Below, one piece after another: positions 18,563 to 27,567 of a DNA stretch of 64,000 bases. This stretch comes from Flavobacterium silvaticum (GTDB lineage: Bacteria > Bacteroidota > Bacteroidia > Flavobacteriales > Flavobacteriaceae), in contig NZ_JAAMPU010000100.1 in NCBI RefSeq assembly GCF_012911565.1, positions 119,335 through 183,334 on the forward strand, in the 5' to 3' direction. A model generated the notes under the pieces. The model was not told where the DNA came from. It worked only from the letters and a program-made list of their open reading frames with translations, and did not search any database. How positions within the stretch are numbered: the stretch's first letter is position 1; each line of letters begins with the position of its first letter. A program made the translations under genes and the position numbers.

Positions 18563-18784
18563 TTAGTTGTTTGGATTTTTTTTGAAAACAGTTATTCCCA
18601 GGTAGTGGAAAATGATTCCCAGTGTCCATCCCAGTGTTGGCCAAATTGGCCATGGATAGCTTTTTTCGGTCAGGTGCCAAATGATCCAGATAAAGGGTGT
18701 CGTCAAAAGGATAACCAATAAGTGTATCCTGAATGCTTTTTTAGGATTGAAGTGTACAGCATTGCTGCGTGTTGCATGTGTCAT
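18563..18784 (-). CDS. Small 2TM-domain membrane protein
   Basis: 73 residues with two hydrophobic helices (about 20-38 LLVILLTTPFIWIIWHL and 46-66 WPTLGWTLGIIFHYLGITVF) separated by a short Trp/Pro loop. This matches the 2TM domain family, common in Bacteroidota and of unknown function. It sits 13 bp before the cupin gene and 25 bp after the oxidoreductase gene, so it is co-transcribed. Confidence 0.72.
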   Translation of the reverse strand: MTHATRSNAVHFNPKKAFRIHLLVILLTTPFIWIIWHLTEKSYPWPIWPTLGWTLGIIFHYLGITVFKKNPNN

Positions 18785-18809
18785 GATTTCTGATTTTTAG
18801 AATTACTAT

Positions 18810-19394
18810 TTATTTAAACTGGGTGCCTAACAGTTCCACTTTTTTAAGCCACTTTTTGCGTTGTTTATCGGTAGTTTTTCTCATAAATCCAAAAGTGGAA
18901 AAGCCGATAGGTTTGAAGCCGACATAGCCGAATACGACTTTTTTAAGGATACGGTAAAGCGATGCGCGGTGTACGAGATAAAACCAGAATTTAGGAGTGT
19001 CCATGGTTACGAATACCCTCATGCTTTTTCCTTTGAGTAACTGCTCTGGAAAATTTTTCCCTGAATGATTTTTAAAAGCGAATCCCGGTAGAAACATCCT
19101 GTCTATGAATCCTTTTGTGATGGCGGGCATATAGCCCCACCAGTTTGGAAAGGCCATGACAACGTGATCTGCCCATTTGATAAGTTCCTGAGATTTGGCG
19201 AGATCTTCTTCTAATTGCAGTGTTTCCCCGGATCTATATCCATCGGCAAGATTTACATTGAAAGTGAGTCTGGAAATATAAATTGCCTGACAATGTGCAC
19301 CCATTTTTTCGGCTCCGGCCATATAAGCGTCAAGCAACGCTTTGCAAAATGAATTTTCAGAAGGGTGACCGAGTATTACTAAAATATTTTTCAT
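18810..19394 (-). CDS. NAD(P)H-dependent flavin oxidoreductase (MdaB/NQO-like)
   Basis: 194 residues of flavodoxin-like fold: the start KNILVILGHPSENSFCKALLDAY binds FMN/FAD phosphate, and MAFPNWWGYMPAITKGFIDRMFLPGFAF is the signature of the NQO/MdaB quinone reductase group. These enzymes reduce quinones by two electrons and protect against electrophiles. It is the first gene of the minus-strand run after the Crp/Fnr regulator, separated from it by 76 bp that contain a TGACAC/GTGTCA palindrome. Regulation by that protein is plausible. Confidence 0.85.
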   Translation of the reverse strand: MKNILVILGHPSENSFCKALLDAYMAGAEKMGAHCQAIYISRLTFNVNLADGYRSGETLQLEEDLAKSQELIKWADHVVMAFPNWWGYMPAITKGFIDRMFLPGFAFKNHSGKNFPEQLLKGKSMRVFVTMDTPKFWFYLVHRASLYRILKKVVFGYVGFKPIGFSTFGFMRKTTDKQRKKWLKKVELLGTQFK

Positions 19395-19449
19395 TGCTGT
19401 ATCCGTTAATTTGATACAGCAAAGATTTTAAATATGAAGAGGGGGTACC

Positions 19450-19465
19450 TGACACAAATGTGTCA
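19450..19465. promoter_or_regulatory. Palindromic operator candidate upstream of the quinone-reductase gene
   Basis: TGACACAAATGTGTCA is a perfect 6-bp inverted repeat around AAAT. It lies 55 bp upstream of the oxidoreductase start and just after the Crp/Fnr stop. Its size and shape fit a Crp/Fnr-type dimer site, although it is not the classical TGTGA-N6-TCACA. Confidence 0.5.
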
Positions 19466-19470
19466 AAAAA

Positions 19471-20061
19471 TCATTGGTGTGCTAATTTGTGACGAATGCG
19501 GGTAAGCGTTTGTCTTTCAATTCCCAGGTAGCTGCAGAGATGCGATATCGATATTCGGTTGAACAGTCCTGGGTGATTATTGATAAAGTCAAGGTAACGC
19601 TCTTCTGACGATTGAAATATAAAACTCTCAATACGGTCTTGTTGGCGGGTTAAAATTCCTCCTGCAATAAGTCTTCCATACCTTTCGAACACAGGGGCTT
19701 GCTGATATATCCAATTCATGCCTTCCAAAGAAAGACACACCAGGGTCGTATCTTCTAAACATTGAATGGAATATTTGCTGGGTTCCTGTTTGATAAAAGA
19801 AGCAAAGTGTGTAGCATAATCACCTTCAGGATAAAAGCCGACCGTTATTTCATTTCCGTCAGCATCAATATAAAATGAACGAACCAGTCCTTTTGTAATA
19901 AAGCCTATCGCTGCCTGAACAGTATCTGATTCAAGGAAATACGCTTTCTTTTTTAATTCGTTGATGGTTAGTTGTGAAGCAAATTGAGACAATTCAAAAT
20001 CTGATATATGAGGACAAATTGCCCTGACTGATTTTAAAAAGATATCAATATCAACCTCCAT
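19471..20061 (-). CDS. Crp/Fnr-family transcription regulator
   Basis: 196 residues. A cyclic-nucleotide-binding-like beta barrel (about 20-120; FITKGLVRSFYIDADGNEITVGFYPEGDYATHFASF) is followed by a winged helix (about 145-196; SISHLCSYLGIERQTLTRIRHKLA). No cysteine cluster for Fnr-type iron-sulfur sensing is present. This short type is common in Bacteroidota, and the ligand is generally unknown. It is followed by the quinone-reductase operon, with a palindrome between, so local control is likely. A -7/-33 promoter lies directly upstream. Confidence 0.88.
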   Translation of the reverse strand: MEVDIDIFLKSVRAICPHISDFELSQFASQLTINELKKKAYFLESDTVQAAIGFITKGLVRSFYIDADGNEITVGFYPEGDYATHFASFIKQEPSKYSIQCLEDTTLVCLSLEGMNWIYQQAPVFERYGRLIAGGILTRQQDRIESFIFQSSEERYLDFINNHPGLFNRISISHLCSYLGIERQTLTRIRHKLAHQ

Positions 20062-20081
20062 ATATTAAAATTATGCTATCG

Positions 20082-20110
20082 CAAAGTTATGGGTTTAAAG
20101 CCAAAACAAA
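20082..20110 (-). promoter_or_regulatory. Bacteroidota-type promoter of the Crp/Fnr gene
   Basis: On the minus strand TTTG, 17 bp, TAACTTTG matches the TTG/TAnnTTTG pattern. The -7 box ends 20 bp before the ATG at 20061. The rest of 20062-20298 holds nothing recognised. Confidence 0.5.
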
Positions 20111-20298
20111 CTGGCCTATCGCAGTTTGGTGGGTTTTCGCTTTGCATCGAGCCTTATGACTTGAGCCGAAAGACCTGAAATTCAGGTGGCTATTGGTTTC
20201 AAAGGCTATTAATTGAACGCGAGGTTTTGGATTTCCCGAATGTATGATGCAGAAGGCATTCAGATTTAGAAAAGAACATGGCATAAACCAACTGTTAC

Positions 20299-21159
20299 TC
20301 ATTTATAATATTTCGGTGAGATGCCAACAACACGCTTAAAGAATTTTCCAAAGAATGATTGGGAAGGGAAATTCAGTTCATCGGCAATTTGCTGTATGGT
20401 CATATTGGTTGATTTAAGCAGTGCCTTCGCTTCTAATGCGATGTACTCATCAATCCACTGACCGGCAGTTTTGTTAGTTACGTCTTTCACTTTATGGGAT
20501 AGATAATTTGGGCTCAGCTGCAATTTTTCGGCATAAAACTCTACCCGGCGTTCTTTTTTAAAGTGTTGTCTCACTTCATGCAGAAACCTGTCGGTAATTA
20601 TTTTATCGTTGGATTTAGATTCCACGTCGTCGACTTGGTGCAAAAAATAACCAATGCCATAAAAATAGGCTATTGTTAAATGAGTTATCGTAGCTAATTT
20701 ATGTGGATTGTCTTTGGTAAGCATCACACTCTTCGCCATATCACAATAAGCCAGCATTGCCTCGAGCTGCTTATCAGTCAGTTTTACATAAGGACGGTCC
20801 ATTATGGAAATGGCTATGGAATGCCCCATAAGAAGATTGAAATTCTTGGTGAAACTTTCAGACATATAAATTAATATTCCCAAAAAATCTGCACTGCTGG
20901 TTCCATGTTCCAGGATTTGTCCGGGTAATGAAATGGCCATGCCGGGAGCTTTTATATGGTATTCCTTCAGATCAATTTTTCCAGTCAATTCACCTTTGAT
21001 GCAAATGCAGCATACGGTGTATTTGGTTTTCAGCGGATAGGATAATCCGTTCGAGTCGATTTGCCCTGTTTCAGATATGTAAATCTCATTCTCGATCTTA
21101 TAAACATCTTCCCGTTTATTCAAAGATTCAAAAAGGTTATAGGCAAGTATATTTTTCAT
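20299..21159 (-). CDS. AraC-family transcription regulator
   Basis: 286 residues. The N-terminal ligand-binding region (about 30-130) includes SLPGQILEHGT and is followed by a two-helix AraC DNA-binding domain (about 190-286): YAEKLQLSPNYLSHKVKDVTNKTAGQWIDEYIALEAKALLKSTNMTIQQIADELNFPSQSFFGKFFKRVVGISPKYYK. The second helix-turn-helix is well preserved. It has no operon partner: 212 bp separate it from the divergent beta-barrel gene, and 237 bp lie before the Crp/Fnr gene. The effector is unknown. Confidence 0.88.
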   Translation of the reverse strand: MKNILAYNLFESLNKREDVYKIENEIYISETGQIDSNGLSYPLKTKYTVCCICIKGELTGKIDLKEYHIKAPGMAISLPGQILEHGTSSADFLGILIYMSESFTKNFNLLMGHSIAISIMDRPYVKLTDKQLEAMLAYCDMAKSVMLTKDNPHKLATITHLTIAYFYGIGYFLHQVDDVESKSNDKIITDRFLHEVRQHFKKERRVEFYAEKLQLSPNYLSHKVKDVTNKTAGQWIDEYIALEAKALLKSTNMTIQQIADELNFPSQSFFGKFFKRVVGISPKYYK

Positions 21160-21255
21160 GGCATATCTAATAAAAGACTAAATATACCTCTAAAACATTA
21201 TTTCCGGTATCATAAAAGCTAATAATGGACAATAATATCTATTTCACACCTGTCG

Positions 21256-21263
21256 TACATTTG
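21256..21263 (+). promoter_or_regulatory. -7 element (TACATTTG) of the beta-barrel gene
   Basis: An exact TAnnTTTG match 108 bp upstream of the ATG at 21372. No clear TTG was found at the -33 spacing. Confidence 0.35.
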
Positions 21264-21371
21264 GGTTGCAATCTACTTTTGCCATTCAGATTGGTGCAGA
21301 TGTTTTCAGAAAAGAATAAGGATGATAACACTGCGGGATTTTATAAACTTAAAATTTAGAATGCAAAAAGT

Positions 21372-22001
21372 ATGAAGTATTTATTGTTTTTAGTAGGGGT
21401 TTTGTGTGCAGGTATCCAACAATCCAATGGGCAAAGTACCATTCAAAAAATTAAAGAAAAACTTGACCTTGGTGTAAAAGTGGAAGGCAGTGCCTCTGAT
21501 TTTACTATCAGAAAAAATCCCGCTTTGAAAAGCGACTTTGGTGCAGGCGGAGCACTCGGTACCATTATACGTTTCAATGTTTCCGATCATTTTGCCATCC
21601 AGGAAGACATTATGTTTGTTTACCATACTTCGGACCTGGAAAACAACGGGGTGAAAGATACCTTTCAATATTTTGGGACCGAAGTTCCTATCTATCTGAT
21701 GGTAAAATGGAAAACACTTTCTGGCGGACGTTTCTTTGTTGGGACAGGCCCATATTTCGGATTCGGCTTCTCCGGAAAATACAAAGAAAGCGATATCGAT
21801 GTCTTCAAAAAGTATAACGGACAGAAACCAGAAATGAAGCGCCTTTCAAACGGTCTTGCCGCCAACATCGGTTACGAACTCAGTTCGCGGTTACAGGTAA
21901 ATGCCACCTGCAAATATGGTTTTAATGTATTGGACAGAGATAAAGACAATTATAGAATGTCGGCCCAATCCATTTCACTTGGCCTGGGTTATACCTTTTA
22001 G
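21372..22001 (+). CDS. Outer-membrane beta-barrel protein (PorT-like small barrel)
   Basis: 209 residues. A signal peptide (YLLFLVGVLCAGIQQSNGQ) is followed by alternating hydrophobic strands such as GGALGTIIRFNVSDHFAIQEDIMFVYH, FFVGTGPYFGFGFSGKYK and LQVNATCKYGF. The chain ends in the aromatic strand AQSISLGLGYTF with a terminal Phe, as expected for BAM-inserted barrels. The family is the generic outer_membrane_beta-barrel/PorT group of Bacteroidota; no transport substrate can be read. It is monocistronic, with a terminator downstream. Confidence 0.83.
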   Translation: MKYLLFLVGVLCAGIQQSNGQSTIQKIKEKLDLGVKVEGSASDFTIRKNPALKSDFGAGGALGTIIRFNVSDHFAIQEDIMFVYHTSDLENNGVKDTFQYFGTEVPIYLMVKWKTLSGGRFFVGTGPYFGFGFSGKYKESDIDVFKKYNGQKPEMKRLSNGLAANIGYELSSRLQVNATCKYGFNVLDRDKDNYRMSAQSISLGLGYTF

Positions 22002-22065
22002 GTTGACACATTGACCGAAAAACATTAATCGCATATTAAGATAGTCATTTCTCTTCATGATCAGT

Positions 22066-22110
22066 AACTAAACCACTATGGGCTTTAAGTCTATAGTGGT
22101 TTGGTCTTTT
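22066..22110 (+). terminator. Terminator after the beta-barrel gene
   Basis: AACCACTAT (22071) pairs perfectly with ATAGTGGTT (22101). The stem extends outward (ACTA/TTGGT with wobble) and is followed by CTTTT. It lies about 70 bp past the stop. Confidence 0.7.
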
Positions 22111-22183
22111 GTACAGATAAAGATTCGTTGAATTCATAGGACAATATGATGTTATGAATCATCCATTCGTCCGTAGTTTTAAA

Positions 22184-22197
22184 TGTTTACGTAAACA
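22184..22197. promoter_or_regulatory. 14-bp perfect palindrome upstream of the pentose phosphate operon
   Basis: TGTTTACGTAAACA lies 33 bp upstream of the candidate -33 element. It resembles the operator shape of LacI/GntR-type sugar regulators. No cognate regulator is encoded next to it. Confidence 0.4.
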
Positions 22198-22229
22198 AAA
22201 CAAACATGTCTGAAATTTGTCGGAATACG

Positions 22230-22262
22230 TTGTGCATTTCACCAAAGCAAGTCTTAAATTTG
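22230..22262 (+). promoter_or_regulatory. Candidate promoter of rpiB-gnd-zwf-pgl
   Basis: TTG (22230), 22 bp, TAAATTTG (22255-22262). The -7 box is an exact TAnnTTTG match, and the spacing is at the long end of the flavobacterial range. The implied 5' UTR is about 105 nt. Confidence 0.45.
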
Positions 22263-22376
22263 GAAGATAGAATAGTCGTTACGGTAAATAGGCTTTCTGC
22301 TTGACAGATCTCTGATGCAGGACAATTTTTATGATAGCGACAATTGAAACATACAAAGCTGTCTAATCAACAAAAA

Positions 22377-22838
22377 ATGAAGATAGGAATCGCTGCCGAT
22401 CACGCCGGATTCGAACAAAAGGAAAGTATCCTCAAACAACTTCTCGACGCCGGATTCGACGTTACTGATTACGGTGCGTTTACATATGATGCGGCCGATG
22501 ATTATCCGGATATCATAGTTCCGCTCGCCCAGGCGATTTCCAAAGGTGAAGCTGACAAAGGAATTGCCATTTGCGGCAGTGGCGTTGGTGTCTCCATAGC
22601 AGCCAATAAAATCAAAGGCGTACGTGCGGCTTTGATTACCGAGAATTATTCGGCCCACCAAGGCGTCGAGCACGACGATATGAACCTCATGTGCCTCGGC
22701 GGACGCGTTTTGGGCCAAGCCCTGATTCTCGAACTCATACAAACATTCCTCCATGCAAAATACGACGGTGGAGAGCGTTTCCAGAGAAGGCTCGATAAAG
22801 TCGTCGCACTTGAAAACAAACACAACCCTAATACATAA
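22377..22838 (+). CDS. rpiB: Ribose-5-phosphate isomerase B
   Basis: About 153 residues from MKIGIAADHAGFEQKE. The track-length start 11 codons earlier adds residues not typical of the family. RpiB/LacAB signatures are ADHAGF, DYGAFTYDAADDYPD, GIAICGSGVGVSIAANKIKGVRAA (Cys proton-transfer base and anion hole), HDDMNLMCLGGR and ERFQRRLDKV. It interconverts ribose-5-P and ribulose-5-P in the cytosol, directly downstream of 6-phosphogluconate dehydrogenase in the pathway. It is the first gene of the operon; gnd begins 10 bp after its stop. Confidence 0.93.
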   Translation: MKIGIAADHAGFEQKESILKQLLDAGFDVTDYGAFTYDAADDYPDIIVPLAQAISKGEADKGIAICGSGVGVSIAANKIKGVRAALITENYSAHQGVEHDDMNLMCLGGRVLGQALILELIQTFLHAKYDGGERFQRRLDKVVALENKHNPNT

Positions 22839-22848
22839 ATCTCATCAC

Positions 22849-24255
22849 ATGAACCAATATGATTTTGGAACCGTAGGTCTAGGCGTAATGGGCAGCAACA
22901 TACTGCTCAATGTGGCCGACCATGGTTTCGCTGCCGCCGGTCTTGATCTAAGTCCGGAAAAAGCCGCTGCGTTTGAAGCCGCCGGACAACCGGGTCAATC
23001 TGTTTTTGGAACCACTTCCGCCGAGGCTTTTGCCAAATCACTCAAAACACCACGCGCTATTATGCTGCTTGTTCCGGCAGGAAAACCGGTAGATCTTGCC
23101 ATCGAAAGCCTGTTGCCATTCCTGGAACAAGGCGATATCGTAATCGATGGCGGCAATTCGTATTTCACCGATACCAACCGCAGGTTTGCCTCACTCAAAG
23201 AAAAAGGCATCCATTTTTTCGGGATGGGAATTTCCGGTGGCGAAAGCGGTGCGCGTTTCGGGCCGAGCATGATGCCGGGAGGCGATAAGTCGGCTTATGA
23301 AAGATTGCGTCCGATATTCGAGGCGATTGCGGCAAAAGTAAACGGCGAACCATGTGTAGCTTATATGGGCAATGGTTCGGCTGGGAATTATGTCAAGATG
23401 GTGCACAACGGAATCGAATATGCCATCATGCAGCTAATTTCCGAAATCTACGATCTGCTCAAACGCGGATTGGGTGTGGCAGATACCGATATACAGGAAT
23501 TATTCGCCGACTGGAACCAGGGCGAACTCCAATCGTTCCTTATAGAAATCACTGGTGAAATACTTAAAGTCAAGGACGATGAAACAGGTCATTTGCTTGT
23601 GAATGTAATCTCCGATTGGGCCCGATCCAAAGGCACCGGAAAATGGACTTCACAAAACGCGATGGATTTGCAGGCACCGGTTCCTTCCATTGATTCTGCC
23701 GTAACCATGCGGAATCTTTCTTCTCATAAGGAGCAACGCCTTGAAGCTTCCAAAATCCTCGGTAACGTTTCTCCGGATTCGAAAACCGACATTTCGTCCA
23801 TCAGCCAATCGCTTAAGGATGCTTATTATTTTGCAATGATAAACGTCTATGCACAGGGATTGGCCCAGTTGGCCATTGCTTCCAAAGAATATCAATATGA
23901 AATCGACCTGTCAGAAGTCACCAAGATTTGGAGAGGCGGTTGTATCATACGCGCCGCTTGCCTCGAAAGTTTCCGTGAAGCATTTGCCGCAGATTCCGGA
24001 TTGCAGAATATACTATTGGATGCCAATATCGCCAGATTAGTCCTCGATCGTCAGTCAGCCACACGCGACATCGCGAAACTCGCCATCGATAAAGGCATTC
24101 CGGTTCCAGTCTTGTTGTCTTCGATCAGTTATTTCGATGGCTACAGAAGCGCGGTTTTACCGACGAACCTGATTCAGGCACAACGCGATTTTTTCGGCGC
24201 ACACACTTACGAACGCATCGACAAAGAAGGTTTCTTCCATACCATCTGGGAATAA
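22849..24255 (+). CDS. gndA: 6-phosphogluconate dehydrogenase, NADP-dependent, decarboxylating
   Basis: 468 residues, the normal length for the long form, from MNQYDFGTVGLGVMGSN. A longer frame into rpiB is rejected. Motifs are Rossmann GLGVMGSNILLNVADHGF, DGGNSYFTDTNRR, GISGGESGARFGPSMMPGG, and the catalytic Lys/Asn stretch VKMVHNGIEYAIMQLISE. C-terminal are WRGGCIIRA and AQRDFFGAHTYERID. It converts 6-phosphogluconate to ribulose-5-P with CO2 and NADPH. It is placed between rpiB and zwf in a compact operon. Confidence 0.96.
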   Translation: MNQYDFGTVGLGVMGSNILLNVADHGFAAAGLDLSPEKAAAFEAAGQPGQSVFGTTSAEAFAKSLKTPRAIMLLVPAGKPVDLAIESLLPFLEQGDIVIDGGNSYFTDTNRRFASLKEKGIHFFGMGISGGESGARFGPSMMPGGDKSAYERLRPIFEAIAAKVNGEPCVAYMGNGSAGNYVKMVHNGIEYAIMQLISEIYDLLKRGLGVADTDIQELFADWNQGELQSFLIEITGEILKVKDDETGHLLVNVISDWARSKGTGKWTSQNAMDLQAPVPSIDSAVTMRNLSSHKEQRLEASKILGNVSPDSKTDISSISQSLKDAYYFAMINVYAQGLAQLAIASKEYQYEIDLSEVTKIWRGGCIIRAACLESFREAFAADSGLQNILLDANIARLVLDRQSATRDIAKLAIDKGIPVPVLLSSISYFDGYRSAVLPTNLIQAQRDFFGAHTYERIDKEGFFHTIWE

Positions 24256-24285
24256 CCGCCACATTTTAAACCAACAGACACAACA

Positions 24286-25821
24286 ATGGCTTCTGCTAAA
24301 CATACCAACCCAACTATCATCGTCATCTTTGGCGGCACCGGAGATCTTGCCAACCGCAAATTGCTTCCGGCATTTTATAATCTATATCTCGATGGCTGGA
24401 TGCCGGAGAAATTCGCTTTGATCGGGCTCGGGCGAACCAAGATGCACGATGACGATTATGCCGCGCATCTTTTTGAAGGGCTGACCCAATTTTCGCGCAA
24501 AGGAAAACCGGAATCAGAACAATGGGAAACTTTCCGGAAATCGGTCAGTTATTTCGTTTCTGACATCAATGACCTTGAATCCTATAAGGCACTTGCCGTT
24601 AAGATGGATTCCATCGATAAAGAATGGGGCTTGCGCGCGGAACGACTGTTTTATCTATCGGTGGCGCCACAGTTCATTGAAGCCGCAACCACCTACATCA
24701 AAAAGTCAAAGCTCGCCGATCATCCAAAAACCGATCGTATCATCATTGAAAAACCTTTCGGTCACAACAAGGAAACTGCTATTGCCCTGAACGAACTGCT
24801 TGTCAAGACGTTTGAGGAACAACAAATTTATCGTATCGACCATTATCTAGGGAAAGAGACAGTCCAGAATATCCTCGCTTTCCGTTTCGCGAACACGCTT
24901 TTCGAGCCGCTTTGGAACAGGAACTACATTGATTATGTCCAGATTACCGTAGCCGAAGAAGTCGGTGTGGAAGAACGCGGCGGCTATTACGAAGGTGCCG
25001 GGGCCTTACGCGATATGATCCAGAATCATTTACTGCAGATTTTATGCATGGTCGCCATGGAACCGCCGGTTTCATTCGATGCAGAAGAAGTCCGGAACAG
25101 AAAGGTCGATGTGTTGCGTGCCATCCGAAGAATCCGTCCGGAAGAAGTGCATCGGTATGCTGTGCGTGGCCAATACGATGCGGGTTGGATACAAGGTAAA
25201 AAAGTACAGGCGTATCGCGATGAACCCCAGGTCGATCCCAATTCGAATACAGAAACCTTCGCTGCGATTAAATTCTATCTGGACAACTGGCGCTGGCAGG
25301 ATGTTCCGTTTTATATGCGTACCGGAAAGCGGATGCAGGAAAAGATATCTTCCATTACCATCCAGTTCCGTCCGGTGCCCCACTCGACTTTTTCAAAGAC
25401 ACAGGAAGACAGCCTGATGGCAAATCGCTTGACGATCAATATCCAACCGTCCATGGATATACGTTTGCGTTTCATGTCCAAAAAACAAGGCCTTGAAATG
25501 AACCTGAATCCTGCGGAAATGATTTTTGATTATGACGATTGTTCGACCCAGACACCGGAAGCCTATGAAACCTTACTGCAGGACGCGATGCACGGTGACA
25601 CTACGTTGTTCATGCGTTCCGATCAGGTCGTAGAAGCCTGGGATGTGATTACGCCAATACTCGAGGCCTGGGAAACACGGGATTCACTCGATTTTCCAAA
25701 TTATGCTGCAGGAACCTGGGGGCCGGAAAGTGCCGAGGCATTGATTGCAAGACAAGGACATGTGTGGTCGCTTAATGCACATACGACACAGAAAAAACAC
25801 AATGATGATCCAGGTATTTAA
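24286..25821 (+). CDS. zwf: Glucose-6-phosphate 1-dehydrogenase
   Basis: 511 residues. N-terminal dinucleotide site [20 protein letters not shown], substrate-site Lys in IIEKPFGHN, and the active-site signature RIDHYLGKE, then [10 protein letters not shown] and FRPVPHSTF. The full family length is present. It oxidizes glucose-6-P to 6-phosphogluconolactone, the entry step of the oxidative pentose phosphate pathway and a main source of NADPH. It follows gnd by 30 bp and overlaps the start of pgl by about 20 bp. Confidence 0.97.
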   Translation: MASAKHTNPTIIVIFGGTGDLANRKLLPAFYNLYLDGWMPEKFALIGLGRTKMHDDDYAAHLFEGLTQFSRKGKPESEQWETFRKSVSYFVSDINDLESYKALAVKMDSIDKEWGLRAERLFYLSVAPQFIEAATTYIKKSKLADHPKTDRIIIEKPFGHNKETAIALNELLVKTFEEQQIYRIDHYLGKETVQNILAFRFANTLFEPLWNRNYIDYVQITVAEEVGVEERGGYYEGAGALRDMIQNHLLQILCMVAMEPPVSFDAEEVRNRKVDVLRAIRRIRPEEVHRYAVRGQYDAGWIQGKKVQAYRDEPQVDPNSNTETFAAIKFYLDNWRWQDVPFYMRTGKRMQEKISSITIQFRPVPHSTFSKTQEDSLMANRLTINIQPSMDIRLRFMSKKQGLEMNLNPAEMIFDYDDCSTQTPEAYETLLQDAMHGDTTLFMRSDQVVEAWDVITPILEAWETRDSLDFPNYAAGTWGPESAEALIARQGHVWSLNAHTTQKKHNDDPGI

Positions 25822-26536
25822 AGATTCCGTTCAACTGAGCGAGGCAGCGGCAGCAATTTTTGTTTCCGCCGCACACGAAGCCGTTTCCAAAAGAGGAAAA
25901 TTTACGGTGGCACTGACAGGCGGTTCGTCCCCGGCAAAACTATATGAATTGTTATCCGCTCCAGAATATCGGGACAAAGTGGACTGGCAAAAGACGTTTG
26001 TATTCTGGGGTGATGAAAGGTGGGTTCCTATAGAAGATGAAAAAAGCAATGCCGGAATGGCCAATAAAGTGTTTTTGGATAAGATAAATATTCCTAACGA
26101 CCATGTTTTTCCTATGTGGTCAGCCTTGTTGGAACCTGAAGAGCAGGCGCAACATTATGAACAATTGCTGCGTAAACATTTGGGAGATTCGGGGGAATTC
26201 GACCTGATCCTTTCCGGAATGGGGGAAGACGGACACACCGCTTCACTGTTTCCCGGAACCGAAGTGCTGCACGAGAAAACAAAATGGGTTGCCGCTTACT
26301 ATCTGGCGTCGCAGCATATGTTTCGCATTACACTCACGGCTCCTTTGATCAATAAGGCAAAACGAAATGTGGTGTTGGTTTTTGGGGCGAACAAAGCCCA
26401 GGCCTTCGGACAGGTTATAGCGGGAGCATATAATCCGGAGAAATATCCGTCGCAACTTTTAAAACCTGTTTCGGGAGAATTGATCTGGCTGGCAGATGAG
26501 GCTGCGGCCGATGATTTACCGCCTCATATTAAATAG
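25802..26536 (+). CDS. pgl: 6-phosphogluconolactonase
   Basis: About 244 residues from [20 protein letters not shown], inside the last 20 bases of zwf (start at 25802 or 25805). The frame open to 25745 is rejected because it lies wholly inside zwf. Family motifs are [45 protein letters not shown] and [21 protein letters not shown]. It hydrolyses 6-phosphogluconolactone, completing the zwf-pgl-gnd chain within a single operon. The convergent GH5 gene ends 62 bp downstream, with no strong terminator between. Confidence 0.95.
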   Translation: MMIQVFKDSVQLSEAAAAIFVSAAHEAVSKRGKFTVALTGGSSPAKLYELLSAPEYRDKVDWQKTFVFWGDERWVPIEDEKSNAGMANKVFLDKINIPNDHVFPMWSALLEPEEQAQHYEQLLRKHLGDSGEFDLILSGMGEDGHTASLFPGTEVLHEKTKWVAAYYLASQHMFRITLTAPLINKAKRNVVLVFGANKAQAFGQVIAGAYNPEKYPSQLLKPVSGELIWLADEAAADDLPPHIK

Positions 26537-26598
26537 GTAAAAAACTGAAAACTAGCTGTCATCGTACAGAATATGCTTGAATGAAATTGACAATTTAA

Positions 26599-27567
26599 TT
26601 ATTTTTCTGGATTTTTTGCAAACGACCTCAGGTAAGTCCGCACCATTTTTCCACTCTCTTTCAAATCTTCATCTTTCCAATTTCCTGTAGATGAGGCAGA
26701 AGTATTCAGCATCGAACATGTTTCCAGTTTGTCCGATACCGACCACGTAACCCAGCTCAGTTTTTTCTGCTCCATCCAGTCAATGTATTCCTGCCACGCT
26801 TTTTTGTTCAACGGCCCGTCGCCGGTGGCTTCCATTCCTGCAGATTCCGAAATGAAAACTGGCAATCCTTTCGCGATGGCTTCGTCGGTGCGGTCGCGAA
26901 GCCATTTTTCATGGGTCGCAGCGTAGAAATGCATGGTATACATGAGGTTTTTTTGCCCGAGGATCGGGTCTGCAGCCGGTAAATTGATGTCCTGATCCCA
27001 ATGCGGACAACCTACCAATATGACATTGTCGGGGTCGTTTTTCCGGATGGTCTTTATGATTTTTTCGGCATATGCCTTAACCTGTGGCCAGCTTTCTTCA
27101 TCGGGTTCGTTGAACACTTCGTAAATGATGTTGGGCTTGCCGGCGTATTGTTTTGAAATTTCATCGAAAAAAAGGGTCGCATTTTCCAGATTGATGTTAT
27201 GGCTGTGCCAATCGACGATCACGTAAATATCGGCTTTAATCGCACCGTCGATTACGGCCTTTGCTTTTTGGGTGGCAAAATGTGGATCGTCTTTGTAATT
27301 CCTGTCGCCAACCTCGGCACTTATCGCGGCACGGACAACCGTTGCCTTGAAATCGTCTGCCAACCATTTCACCGTTTGCTCATTGTAGAACCGAGGCCAG
27401 AATGAATGCCATCCAAAACTGACACCGCGAAGCACGACGGGACTGTTTTTCGAATCGGTAAGTTGCGTGCCTTCAACGTGAAGTTTTCCGTGTTTTGTGA
27501 CAAACTGGGCCTGCATCGATGTTCCTGCAAAAAATAGTAAGCCGATAAAAAGTCTGGAAAAATACAT
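26599..27567 (-). CDS. GH5-family endo-glycosidase (cellulase/mannanase superfamily)
   Basis: 322 residues. Signal peptide (LFIGLLFFAGTSMQAQ), then VVLRGVSFGWHSFWPRFYN, VIVDWHSHNINLE, the acid/base Glu in NIIYEVFNEPDEESW (about 158), and the nucleophile Glu in PVFISESAGMEATGDG (about 247), ending in the helical region WVTWSVSDKLETCSML. The spacing and HWD/SWVTWSVSDK features match the GH5_2 cellulase branch, so it may cut glucose-linked stretches of glucomannan. It is last in the SusCD operon, overlaps the GH27 stop by one base, and is likely periplasmic or surface-exposed. Confidence 0.9.
   Translation of the reverse strand: MYFSRLFIGLLFFAGTSMQAQFVTKHGKLHVEGTQLTDSKNSPVVLRGVSFGWHSFWPRFYNEQTVKWLADDFKATVVRAAISAEVGDRNYKDDPHFATQKAKAVIDGAIKADIYVIVDWHSHNINLENATLFFDEISKQYAGKPNIIYEVFNEPDEESWPQVKAYAEKIIKTIRKNDPDNVILVGCPHWDQDINLPAADPILGQKNLMYTMHFYAATHEKWLRDRTDEAIAKGLPVFISESAGMEATGDGPLNKKAWQEYIDWMEQKKLSWVTWSVSDKLETCSMLNTSASSTGNWKDEDLKESGKMVRTYLRSFAKNPEK

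Noticed and set aside
20087..20302. 71-codon minus-strand ORF between the AraC and Crp/Fnr genes
   Set aside because: Composition unlike its neighbours, overlaps the Crp/Fnr promoter, no recognisable domain.
22329..22823. 164-codon minus-strand ORF opposite rpiB
   Set aside because: Shadow frame of a well-conserved gene.
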